From Arenicella xantha (lineage in GTDB: Bacteria > Pseudomonadota > Gammaproteobacteria > Arenicellales > Arenicellaceae), in NCBI RefSeq assembly GCF_003315245.1, contig NZ_QNRT01000002.1, forward strand, positions 1,100,206 to 1,164,205: a stretch of DNA of 64,000 nt, given 5' to 3'. The translations under genes and the position numbers were made by a program. Within the stretch, counting starts at the first letter, position 1, and every line of letters starts with the position of its first letter. Under the pieces are notes generated by a model. That model saw nothing but the letters and a program-made list of their open reading frames with translations. It did no database searches and had not been told where the DNA came from. This document shows, one piece after another, positions 39,719 to 49,363 of this stretch.

Positions 39719-40057
39719 CTACTCTCCATCCGAATCGGAATCGGGTTCCATCGTACATTGCAGAGGATGCTGATTCTGTTGCGCGTATTGCACAACTTGC
39801 TCTACTTTGGTTTCGGCAACCTCACGCGTGTACACACCGCACACGCCCGCGCCTTTTTGATGAACGTGCATCATTATTTGCGCCGCCTTCTCCTCGGAGT
39901 GATGAAAAATTGACTGTAGCACATCAATCACGAACTCCATGGTTGTGTAGTCATCGTTGAGCAGCAACACTCGGTATAGAGGTGGACGCTTTAGCTTGGG
40001 TCGAGCCGTTTCAAGGGCTAGATCATCATTATTAATTGGTTCGGGGTAATCGCTCAT
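39719..40057 (-). CDS. clpS: ATP-dependent Clp protease adaptor ClpS
   Basis: 112 residues. Binds N-degron substrates and hands them to ClpA. The core has [24 protein letters not shown], with the Asn-Asp-Asp and following Thr-Met of the substrate pocket, then [23 protein letters not shown], where the His and Cys-Gly region complete it. The N-terminal tail (about 1-25) is the flexible extension that enters ClpA. It starts 55 nt before clpA. Confidence 0.96.
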   Translation of the reverse strand: MSDYPEPINNDDLALETARPKLKRPPLYRVLLLNDDYTTMEFVIDVLQSIFHHSEEKAAQIMMHVHQKGAGVCGVYTREVAETKVEQVVQYAQQNQHPLQCTMEPDSDSDGE

Positions 40058-40187
40058 GAGCCTATTTCTTAATTGAGGTCGAATCGCTCGACCATATCCA
40101 ACCTTAATTCTGCGCCCTCCTAGTAATTTTTCAAGAGCTTTTTGCTAGACAATCATCTATTTAACGCAGATAAATGCCAGCCTACGC

Positions 40188-40216
40188 TTGACCTTTATTA
40201 GATGACGATGTTTACT
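40188..40216 (+). promoter_or_regulatory. Putative promoter of the cspD-like gene
   Basis: TTGACC, 17-nt spacer, TTTACT: five and four consensus matches. It would give a leader of about 120 nt, long leaders being usual for cold-shock genes. A small hairpin (40303-40320, CCTGA/TCAGG) lies in the leader. Confidence 0.4.
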
Positions 40217-40346
40217 TGCTGCGTCAAATTATTACAAAAAAGTTTGATGTGCGTTGTGAAGTTAAGTAGAACCAAATAAAAACGCTGTACTTCGCATAAA
40301 TACCTGAAGCTAATATCAGGAATTATTACCAAAGTGAGGATATAAG

Positions 40347-40556
40347 ATGGCAACTAGAGGAACCGTGAAATGGTTTAACTCTTCTAAAGGGTTTGGATTC
40401 ATTGAACCAAGCGAGGGCGGAAATGATGTGTTCGCACATTACTCCGAAATCGAAATGGACGGGTACAAAACACTCAATGAAGGCCAGGAAGTAGAATATG
40501 AATTAGAAGACGGAGACAAAGGCCCTAAAGCCGCCAAAATCCGATCAGCTTCCTAA
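40347..40556 (+). CDS. cspD: Cold-shock-domain protein, CspD-like
   Basis: 69-residue cold-shock domain. RNP1 is KGFGFIEP and RNP2 is DVFAHYS; the N-terminus [11 protein letters not shown] is canonical. It binds single-stranded nucleic acid. The name rests on position: it is divergent from clpS, as cspD is in E. coli and Pseudomonas. Sequence alone does not separate it from CspA-type chaperones. Strong ribosome binding site (GTGAGGA, 6 nt before ATG) and a downstream terminator. Confidence 0.9.
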   Translation: MATRGTVKWFNSSKGFGFIEPSEGGNDVFAHYSEIEMDGYKTLNEGQEVEYELEDGDKGPKAAKIRSAS

Positions 40557-40578
40557 CTAAGACTTTCAAGATAAATTC

Positions 40579-40613
40579 AAAAGCACGACTCAAAAAGGGT
40601 CGTGCTTTTTTTT
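40579..40613 (+). terminator. Intrinsic terminator of the cspD-like gene
   Basis: AAAAGCACGAC and GTCGTGCTTTT form an 11-bp stem around a 9-nt loop, followed by T residues, 23 nt after the stop codon. Confidence 0.93.
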
Positions 40614-40690
40614 GCTTACGGCCAGCTCACAAAGCCATCGGAGCCACGCATTCACCGACCGGTGCAGTCTCCGCGACGTTCTATGAGCCC

Positions 40691-40723
40691 ATAAAAAAAC
40701 AGCACTCTCGAAAGAGTGCTGTT
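40691..40723 (-). terminator. Intrinsic terminator of the isocitrate dehydrogenase gene
   Basis: Read on the minus strand: an 11-bp stem AACAGCACTCT/AGAGTGCTGTT closed by a TTCG loop, followed by seven T. It ends transcription 17 nt after the icd stop codon. Confidence 0.93.
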
Positions 40724-40739
40724 CTCGCTCAAAGCGTTA

Positions 40740-43300
<2,561 letters not shown>

Positions 43301-43741
43301 ATGTGGACTCCAGATATTACGGTCGCTGCCGTGTGCCCTTACGACGGCAAATTCTTACTCGTAGAAGAGCGATCGAAATCCACTAACGAGATTGTATTTA
43401 ACCAACCGGCCGGCCATCTAGAGAAAGGCGAGAGCATTCTCGACGCGGTGATTCGCGAGACACTGGAAGAAACATGCTGTCACTTCACTCCCGAGGCATT
43501 AGTGGGTTTATACCGACTGGAAGCGGCCAATGGCAAAACCTATATCCGGGTTACTTTTTGCGGCTCAATCAGCGAGCAAGACCCCGTGTATTCGCTGGAT
43601 CCGGACATTATTCGAACTCACTGGTTTAGTCCTGACGAAGTGCGCCAAAACCAAGCACTCCGCAGCCCCTTAGTGCTAAGTTGTATCGATGACTATTTGA
43701 GTGGCCAGCGCTATCCGCTGGAACTACTTCGGGAACTTTAA
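43301..43741 (+). CDS. nudJ: Nudix hydrolase NudJ
   Basis: 146 residues. Hydrolyses nucleoside di/triphosphates and hydroxymethylpyrimidine or thiamine diphosphates in E. coli. The Nudix box is [25 protein letters not shown], containing the RExxEE metal site; the usual glycine after EET is cysteine here. N-terminus [23 protein letters not shown] matches NudJ. It is followed by mnmA as in E. coli and Pseudomonas. Confidence 0.92.
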   Translation: MWTPDITVAAVCPYDGKFLLVEERSKSTNEIVFNQPAGHLEKGESILDAVIRETLEETCCHFTPEALVGLYRLEAANGKTYIRVTFCGSISEQDPVYSLDPDIIRTHWFSPDEVRQNQALRSPLVLSCIDDYLSGQRYPLELLREL

Positions 43742-43757
43742 TTCAAGTCACAACCTC

Positions 43758-44852
43758 ATGAACCAAGATAAACCAACCCCTTCCGAGACTCACGTGGTAG
43801 TCGGCATGTCCGGCGGCGTCGATTCATCCGTCACTGCTTACCTTCTGAAACAAAAGGGGTATCGAGTCACCGGCATGTTTATGAAGAACTGGGAGGAAGA
43901 CGACACCGAGGAGTACTGCGCTGCGGCCACTGACCTCAAAGATGCTGCACAAGTCTGCGACCGCTTGGATATAGAACTACGCGAGGTGAATTTCGCGCAT
44001 GAATACTGGGAGAACGTGTTTGAACACTTTCTAGCAGAATACCAAGCCGGACGAACACCAAATCCAGATATCTTGTGCAATAAAGAGATTAAGTTTAAAG
44101 AGTTCCTACTCCAAGCCGAAACCATTGGTGCACAGTATATCGCAACCGGACACTATGTCGCGAAGGGTCAAGACGGCGACCAAGCGCTACTTTTAAGGGG
44201 CTCAGACGAAAATAAAGATCAAAGCTATTTTCTGTACACGCTGCAACAGTTTCAATTAACTAAAAGCCTCTTCCCACTCGGTGAGATCACTAAGCCAGAG
44301 GTGCGCAAAATTGCCGATGAGCAAGGGTTTGTCACACATGACAAAAAAGACAGTACGGGCATATGTTTTATTGGCGAACGTCGTTTCAAGGACTTTCTGA
44401 GCACCTACCTGAAACCCAATCCTGGCGCGATGGTCAACACTGATGGCGAAACAGTAGGGCAACACGACGGGCTCATGTATTACACCTTAGGGCAACGACA
44501 CGGACTCGACATCGGCGGGCCTGGTGCCGCATGGTATGTAGCTGGCAAAGATCTAGCCGAAAACAAATTACTAGTAGTACAGGGCCATGACCATCCGGCA
44601 ATGCTCAGCCAATCCGTAGTCGCGACCGGCTTAGACTGGGTAAGTGCGACCCCACTCAAAGTTGGTGACCAGGTCACCGCAAAGACCCGTTACCGACAGC
44701 AAGATCAGGCCTGCCAAGTTACCGCAGTTGGGGACGACAGCATTACGGTACGCTTCGACCAACCCCAGCGCGCCGTAACTCCTGGGCAAGCGCTGGTATT
44801 TTATGACGGTCGGCGCTGCTTAGGTGGCGGCACCATCGAGTCTTATAAATAG
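43758..44852 (+). CDS. mnmA: tRNA-specific 2-thiouridylase MnmA
   Basis: Thiolates U34 at the wobble position of tRNA-Lys, -Glu and -Gln with sulfur passed from IscS/Tus. 364 residues from the ATG at 43758 (an upstream in-frame ATG overlaps nudJ). PP-loop MSGGVDSS at about 17-24. The catalytic cysteines are Cys107 ([12 protein letters not shown]) and Cys203 ([10 protein letters not shown]). FLSTYL and [10 protein letters not shown] follow, as in the family. It starts 16 nt after nudJ and is probably co-transcribed with it. Confidence 0.96.
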   Translation: MNQDKPTPSETHVVVGMSGGVDSSVTAYLLKQKGYRVTGMFMKNWEEDDTEEYCAAATDLKDAAQVCDRLDIELREVNFAHEYWENVFEHFLAEYQAGRTPNPDILCNKEIKFKEFLLQAETIGAQYIATGHYVAKGQDGDQALLLRGSDENKDQSYFLYTLQQFQLTKSLFPLGEITKPEVRKIADEQGFVTHDKKDSTGICFIGERRFKDFLSTYLKPNPGAMVNTDGETVGQHDGLMYYTLGQRHGLDIGGPGAAWYVAGKDLAENKLLVVQGHDHPAMLSQSVVATGLDWVSATPLKVGDQVTAKTRYRQQDQACQVTAVGDDSITVRFDQPQRAVTPGQALVFYDGRRCLGGGTIESYK

Positions 44853-44880
44853 AAATATCACCCGGCTTTTTGAAGCAAAG

Positions 44881-44992
44881 CCCGTAGCAAAAAGCCCGTA
44901 GCAAAAAGCCAGTAGCAAAAAGCCAGTAGAAAAGAGTCAGTAGAAAAGAGTCAGTAGAAACAAGCCAGTAGAAACAAGCCAGTAACGACCAA
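44881..44992. repeat. Array of eight degenerate 14-bp tandem repeats
   Basis: Consecutive 14-bp units from 44881: CCCGTAGCAAAAAG (twice), CCAGTAGCAAAAAG, CCAGTAGAAAAGAG, TCAGTAGAAAAGAG, TCAGTAGAAACAAG, CCAGTAGAAACAAG and a degraded eighth unit. Neighbouring units differ by zero to a few bases, a stepwise gradient typical of local duplication and drift. It lies between mnmA and the convergent DUF2726 gene, outside any supported gene. Confidence 0.9.
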
Positions 44993-45108
44993 TCAAGTCG
45001 CAACAATCGCTAGACTAGCCCCACAAACACGCCGATCATAAGCGCGCCCCACTCGATACATGACGCCTAATTCGGCGAAACTAAACCGTCACCGCCAGAT
45101 AAAAAAGT

Positions 45109-45906
45109 TTAGCCAGCCCAATCACTAAAACCAGGCTTTTTAACCTTTTGCTTCTCGCGTGTCTGCATCTTCACCACCTTGGCATCATTCATTGACACCT
45201 GATAGTCGCAATATGGATACTTTCGGCACATCAAAAATTTCTCGCCAATGCGTCGCCCCTTAACCGCGACCTTGGTGACCAAACCACTGTGACACTTAGG
45301 ACATTGCCGCAAATTACCAAAATCAGAATTTGATGCACCGTCTATGGTCAACTCGGAGTTTTTCGTTGGTTTTTTCTTCTCAACTTCACGAGCCGACTTA
45401 CCTGTCACTAAACGCCGAATATCCATGCTGCGGTAATCTTGCCGTATATCAAAGTAAAACAAACGAACATTCGCTTGCTTACAGACATGGCTCACGGTTT
45501 TTTCGCGCGCAGCTCGCATTTTTCGGTTCGAGCCTTTCTCAAAGTTTTCTAGCTCGATCACACCGAAAATAGACATGTCCTTTTTCTTACACAACAGATA
45601 ATCAAATGTCTGATCCGCCAACTTAACTTCGATACGCTTCGATTGAAACCAATCAACAGCTGGCTCGGGTTCGATTACATCCAATATTCGAATCTTTGAG
45701 AAAATATAAAACTCATCACTGAGTGAACTCATGAGCCCATCAAAGAAATTTCTTTCCGCCGCAGTGAGCATCCGACTCTTACGCTGCACATCAAACTCCG
45801 CAGCGGATGCCTTATTCCTTATCCACCAATAGCCCGCACCGCCAATTAACACCAGCCACGCGAGAATAATTAAAATCCATCCAAATCCGGTTACGCCAAG
45901 AGACAT
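45109..45906 (-). CDS. DUF2726 protein with N-terminal membrane helix and C-terminal zinc ribbon
   Basis: 265 residues. One transmembrane helix at about 7-30 (GWILIILAWLVLIGGAGYWWI). A DUF2726-type domain follows from MLTAAERNFFDGLMSSL to about residue 165; this fold is thought to resemble nuclease-like proteins, and DYLLCKKKDMSIFGVIELE has the D-x(n)-E-x-E spacing of such folds. The C-terminus has CPKC... MCRKYPYCDY, a topoisomerase-type zinc ribbon of four cysteines (about 204-240). Function unknown. The start has a good ribosome binding site (GGAGGAAGA). Confidence 0.75.
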   Translation of the reverse strand: MSLGVTGFGWILIILAWLVLIGGAGYWWIRNKASAAEFDVQRKSRMLTAAERNFFDGLMSSLSDEFYIFSKIRILDVIEPEPAVDWFQSKRIEVKLADQTFDYLLCKKKDMSIFGVIELENFEKGSNRKMRAAREKTVSHVCKQANVRLFYFDIRQDYRSMDIRRLVTGKSAREVEKKKPTKNSELTIDGASNSDFGNLRQCPKCHSGLVTKVAVKGRRIGEKFLMCRKYPYCDYQVSMNDAKVVKMQTREKQKVKKPGFSDWAG

Positions 45907-46316
45907 GCTCTTCCTCCAGCAAACATTTCGTTAGTGCGCGCGAGATTAGTCGCGATATCACGACCAACTTATCGAGCGCCCCAACCCCTTGGCGAAACTC
46001 GACGGAACCCAATCTCGAACACAATGAAGTGTTTAATCACACATTCATGAGTTACTCAAATATAGAGATGCAGTAAAAAATCCCCCTACATAACTCACTG
46101 ACTCACGCAAAGGTAAGTGGTGAGCGAAATGCACTGCTATCCAGCAAATTATGTCAGCCTTGCTAAGCCAACAGCGTCAAATATACCACGTAAATCAGTG
46201 AATGACGCAATCCTGTAACAACCTTGATTGCGTTAAATATCACCTTATTGGACACACTATAGAGCTTTGTCTAGTTCAGCAGCGTGTCGAGTCACTCAAA
46301 CACGCCGAGGGCCTAA
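45907..46316. other. Spacer between DUF2726 and dodecin genes
   Basis: 410 bp without a supported gene. It holds a hairpin at 46203-46235 (10-bp stem with one G-T pair, 13-nt loop) downstream of the dodecin gene, without a T-run. Nothing else stands out. Confidence 0.45.
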
Positions 46317-46520
46317 CTACTCTTCGAGGATAAAGGTGATTTTCAACTTAACTCGATATTCGGTAATTTTTCCATCTTCAATAGAAGCAACTTGATCTTT
46401 TACCCACGCGCTTGAGACATTCTTTAATGTTTTGCTAGCACGAGCCACGCCAATAGCGACAGCATCATCAAAACTTTTCGGGGACGAAGCGGAGATTTCG
46501 GTAATTCGAGCAACAGACAT
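46317..46520 (-). CDS. Dodecin (flavin-binding small protein)
   Basis: 67 residues. Dodecins assemble as 12-mers and bind riboflavin or FMN, probably as flavin storage or protection. The sequence ARITEISASSPKSFDDAVAIGVARASKTLKNVSSAWVKD, with the flavin-stacking tryptophan (Trp39), and EYRVKLKITFILEE are canonical. A single gene on the minus strand, divergent from tetR. Confidence 0.93.
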   Translation of the reverse strand: MSVARITEISASSPKSFDDAVAIGVARASKTLKNVSSAWVKDQVASIEDGKITEYRVKLKITFILEE

Positions 46521-46737
46521 AATAACTTCCTGGGTAAAAAACTAGAAAACTAAGCTGGCTGCTAAAACAAGGCGACAAATGATCCATTTCATCAACGCCC
46601 AATAGCTCTACCAGCAAAAAAGTATACAGAACTTAGAGTGTACTCACGCAACCAGCAAAGATCAAAAGCTTAAAACAGCCTCAGCAGAGTCGAGACAGCA
46701 ATACTAGACACAATGAGCATTATTTAACGTTTACCCG

Positions 46738-46767
46738 TTGACTTTTAAATTTCAGAACGTATATTCT
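46738..46767 (+). promoter_or_regulatory. Putative promoter of the tetR gene
   Basis: TTGACT, 18-nt spacer, TATTCT. The -10 lies within the inverted repeat 46753-46768, which fits repression of its own promoter. The -10 is only about 8 nt before the ATG at 46775, so a transcript from it would be leaderless or nearly so. Confidence 0.4.
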
Positions 46768-46768
46768 G
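46753..46768. promoter_or_regulatory. Putative TetR operator, copy 1
   Basis: CAGAAC-N4-ATTCTG, with CAGAA and TTCTG as exact 5-bp inverted arms. The same 12 fixed bases recur at 47376-47391. It ends 6 nt before the tetR start codon, an autoregulatory position. Confidence 0.6.
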
Positions 46769-46774
46769 CTTAAT

Positions 46775-47353
46775 ATGGCACGTACCCGAGAATTTGAACC
46801 TGAAACTGTCTTAGACGCAGCACTCGACCTCTTTTGGAGGAAGGGCTACAAAGCTTGCTCAATGGCAGATGTGGTTCGACAATCAGGGGTAGCGCGATAC
46901 GGTGTATATCAAGCATTCAAAGATAAAGACCAGCTTTATTGTGCCGCGCTGAAACGATACCAACAAAAAGTTCACGACTACTTTGTTAAACCTTTGTGTG
47001 GCTCTCGCGTCAACTATGATAGCTTAGTGCAACATTTTGATCGCGTGCTAGATCAGCTAGAGAACAGTGAGCACGAAGGCTGCTTTGCACACCAAGCTGC
47101 GATTGAGCGTGCGGGTTGCGATGACAATGTTAATCAGATTATCAACAGTATTTTTGCTGAAAATCGACGTACGTATCGCGTAGTTATCGAACATGCACTG
47201 GCTGACGGCGAAATGCGTCCACTGCCAATTGACGATTTGGTGACATTCGTAATGGGTATAGAGCGCGCCCTGATTGCTATGACTAAACAGAACTGCAGCT
47301 TACAAGAACGTCAAGACTACGTTCGGTGCGCATTGACACTATTGAAGCCATAA
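46775..47353 (+). CDS. TetR/AcrR family transcriptional regulator
   Basis: 192 residues. The N-terminal DNA-binding domain (about 8-58) starts FEPETVLDAALDLFWRKGYKACSMADVVRQSGVARYGVYQAFKDKDQLY, a textbook TetR helix-turn-helix. The C-terminal ligand domain (about 75-190) is poorly conserved, so the inducer is unknown; it contains several cysteines (e.g. HEGCFAHQ, AGCDDN), which leaves thiol-reactive or oxidative signals possible. Two copies of one inverted repeat, before this gene and before the next, suggest that it controls itself and that neighbour. Confidence 0.9.
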   Translation: MARTREFEPETVLDAALDLFWRKGYKACSMADVVRQSGVARYGVYQAFKDKDQLYCAALKRYQQKVHDYFVKPLCGSRVNYDSLVQHFDRVLDQLENSEHEGCFAHQAAIERAGCDDNVNQIINSIFAENRRTYRVVIEHALADGEMRPLPIDDLVTFVMGIERALIAMTKQNCSLQERQDYVRCALTLLKP

Positions 47354-47375
47354 CCGATTTTTTTTTGGTCATTTC

Positions 47376-47391
47376 CAGAACATCCATTCTG
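47376..47391. promoter_or_regulatory. Putative TetR operator, copy 2
   Basis: CAGAAC-N4-ATTCTG, identical to copy 1 at all 12 fixed positions. It lies between tetR and the small secreted-protein gene, about 37 nt upstream of that gene's -10 box (TATAAT, 47428-47433). Confidence 0.6.
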
Positions 47392-47427
47392 ATATAACCG
47401 AAGTGACTGACAGACATAACCAACTTT

Positions 47428-47433
47428 TATAAT
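47428..47433 (+). promoter_or_regulatory. Consensus -10 box before the small secreted-protein gene
   Basis: A perfect TATAAT 21 nt before the ATG, with only a weak -35 (GTGACT, 19-nt spacing). The ribosome binding site TAGAGG follows closely, so the leader would be very short. Confidence 0.45.
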
Positions 47434-47453
47434 ATTAAACTAGAGGTAATTCC

Positions 47454-47741
47454 ATGAAACACTTAAACACACTCGCCGCAGCATCTAGCCTACTTGTCGC
47501 TACCCTAGCTCCAATCCATTCAGCTCAAGCCGCTGAAGTATCAAGCGCTGGTCAAGCGATTAGTATTTGTAAAGAGAAAGCGCAAATAGCTCACCCTGAC
47601 TACAAAATGAGCAAATCAACAAAGATTCGTGAAAAGCGTGGCGTGTACAACATTACTCTTAAAGTCATTACCGAAGCAGAGAATATTAAAGCGTACTGCA
47701 AAGTCACTAAAGACGGCGAAGTGAGCTACGCAAAAGCCTAA
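47454..47741 (+). CDS. Small secreted protein of unknown function
   Basis: 95 residues with a clear signal peptide (about 1-26, cleavage after SAQA). The mature part of about 69 residues is lysine-rich and has two cysteines (ISICKEKAQ and IKAYCKVTK), which could form one disulfide in the periplasm. I recognise no family. The TATAAT box, the TAGAGG ribosome binding site and composition support a real gene. The repeat shared with tetR suggests it is that regulator's target. Confidence 0.75.
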   Translation: MKHLNTLAAASSLLVATLAPIHSAQAAEVSSAGQAISICKEKAQIAHPDYKMSKSTKIREKRGVYNITLKVITEAENIKAYCKVTKDGEVSYAKA

Positions 47742-48214
47742 TCGCAAAGCGTCGGTTACATAGCGTTAAGTAGCAAGCTCGAGACATGGCATTACCATCG
47801 TGACTCATTCCTAGGCTACCAAAGTAGATCTCGCTTAGCGCTACCACTGCTCATTTCACAAGAGCAAATTGAAGGTAAAAGCCCGTGTGATTCCTCACCC
47901 TGTAATCGGGTAAATATTCCTTGATTACACTGGCTATTGTATCGATGCCCATTTAAATAATGGCGCATCGATTTTTTTTATTCTAAGCAAATTGCGCCGC
48001 CCTCACCTACCAGTAGTTTAGCGTCCACTTTCGGAACCCAAGCAGCAATCTCTTGCCACTGCGACCCAACTCACCTCATTTTGGCGTTGCTCGACTAACC
48101 GGTTTTGCCAGGCGCGTACAACTGGCGCGTTCAATTAATGCCTGCAATAGTGCTTCGTGTAGCTGCATACACAGATCAATCCCAATAAGGCAACGACGCA
48201 ACAGCTGCGCCGAT
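47742..48214. other. Spacer between the small secreted-protein gene and the peptidase gene
   Basis: 473 bp. It holds a strong plus-strand terminator (47941-47979), about 200 nt after the stop, so either a long 3' untranslated region or a separate small RNA precedes it. Right of the terminator (about 48076-48214) one minus-strand frame stays open for roughly 45 codons after the peptidase stop but lacks a convincing start. Confidence 0.4.
47941..47979 (+). terminator. Intrinsic terminator
   Basis: ATCGATGC-CCATT and AATGGCGCATCGAT form a 13-bp stem with a one-base bulge and a 5-nt loop, followed by eight T (seven beyond the stem). Confidence 0.9.
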
Positions 48215-49285
48215 TCATAATTCAGAGCTATCTGATAACTCCGAACCTATGCATTCGTCGGATCTCAGAATTGCCGGATCACTATGCGACATGGCAGATA
48301 CCACCGCATAGAACTTGGCTAAGTCTCCCCCGCATCTAGCCAATAAAGCCTTTAACTCGGGAACTGCATCTCGATAGGTCGAAAACACCGCAAGGCGAGC
48401 ATTATTAACCGGGCTATCAAACCAGCGATCATACCAACCTCGCCCTCCCCATTTTTCATGTTTCAAATTCTCGTACCGCGCTCGCATATCAGTAAATATT
48501 TGCGCTTTTACCTGACGTAGCTCCGCATCACTTAGTGATTGAGCATATACCGCGGCCAACTCGTTTTTTACACTCAGAACGAGTTGGTGGAACTGATCTA
48601 CAGCGACCAATTGTTTTTGATATTTCGCCAGCGCCTGCGTATCTGTTTGTTGCAGCCAACGTTCGGTTCCAACTTCTCCGACCACGGTAGCAAATGCCTC
48701 ATTAAAATTACTATCGCCATTAATATAGAGTCGTTGATGAGCAAGTTCATGAAATAATGTTTCAGCGAAATGAATATCACCAAAGCGCAACATTGACGGC
48801 AAAATTGGATCATTAAACCAACCCAGTGTCGAATAAGCGGGAGCACCAGCAACCAGCGTTTCATAGCCTTGCTGCTGCAACACCAAGGCATAATTTTGGG
48901 CCGCAGCTTCAGCGAAATAACCGCGATAAGCAGCGCAGCCAATAACCAAATAGCACCACTGTTTAGGTTCGACTGAAAACTCTGGGGCGGCAATCACGTT
49001 CCAAACTGGGTACTCACGCTCCAGCGCCACGTAATGCGAATAACTACCTGAGGCTGGCAAGCTCAACGCCTGTTCGGCGAAGCGCTTTAATCGCTTAGAT
49101 AACTCAAGTTGATTCCTAAGCTGATCAGGGGCTTGCGGGATTAGTTTGTCTACTGACTGGCGCGCCAGCATCAATTGTGTATGGCCTACCACACTCTGTG
49201 AATAGTACGAGACAGTACTGCAACCGGCCAAGGCCAGCGTAAGCAGAAAGCCTACTCCGCTAACAATAAAGATCTTTCGCCACAT
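48215..49285 (-). CDS. Putative zinc aminopeptidase lipoprotein (PF10023-like)
   Basis: 356 residues. A lipoprotein signal ends in LALAGC (Cys22), so it should be anchored in the envelope. TLFHELAHQRLYI at about 176-188 has the HExxH zinc motif (HELAH 179-183), and NEAFATVVGE (Glu196) supplies the probable third ligand, as in gluzincins. FYAVVSAMSH near the end is family-typical. It belongs to the group annotated as predicted aminopeptidase (COG4324), whose substrate has not been established. Minus strand, downstream of deaD with 78 bp between. Confidence 0.82.
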   Translation of the reverse strand: MWRKIFIVSGVGFLLTLALAGCSTVSYYSQSVVGHTQLMLARQSVDKLIPQAPDQLRNQLELSKRLKRFAEQALSLPASGSYSHYVALEREYPVWNVIAAPEFSVEPKQWCYLVIGCAAYRGYFAEAAAQNYALVLQQQGYETLVAGAPAYSTLGWFNDPILPSMLRFGDIHFAETLFHELAHQRLYINGDSNFNEAFATVVGEVGTERWLQQTDTQALAKYQKQLVAVDQFHQLVLSVKNELAAVYAQSLSDAELRQVKAQIFTDMRARYENLKHEKWGGRGWYDRWFDSPVNNARLAVFSTYRDAVPELKALLARCGGDLAKFYAVVSAMSHSDPAILRSDECIGSELSDSSEL

Positions 49286-49363
49286 CAGCCCAGAATAAAC
49301 TAAGTCGGTTGATTGATAAACCGACTTAGTTTGCTGACCTTTTAGTAACCACGTCGCTAGACG

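Noticed and set aside
44743-45006. Minus-strand frame across the 14-bp repeat array
   Set aside because: Its protein is just the repeat read in frame (hydrophobic, repetitive) and overlaps mnmA antisense; no start signal.
45812-46024. Small minus-strand frame overlapping the start of the DUF2726 gene
   Set aside because: Mostly another frame of the DUF2726 N-terminus; no independent support.
48076-48214. About 45 open codons on the minus strand directly after the peptidase gene, one frame shifted
   Set aside because: Considered as a broken C-terminal extension or small gene, but it has no good start or ribosome binding site, and the peptidase looks complete.
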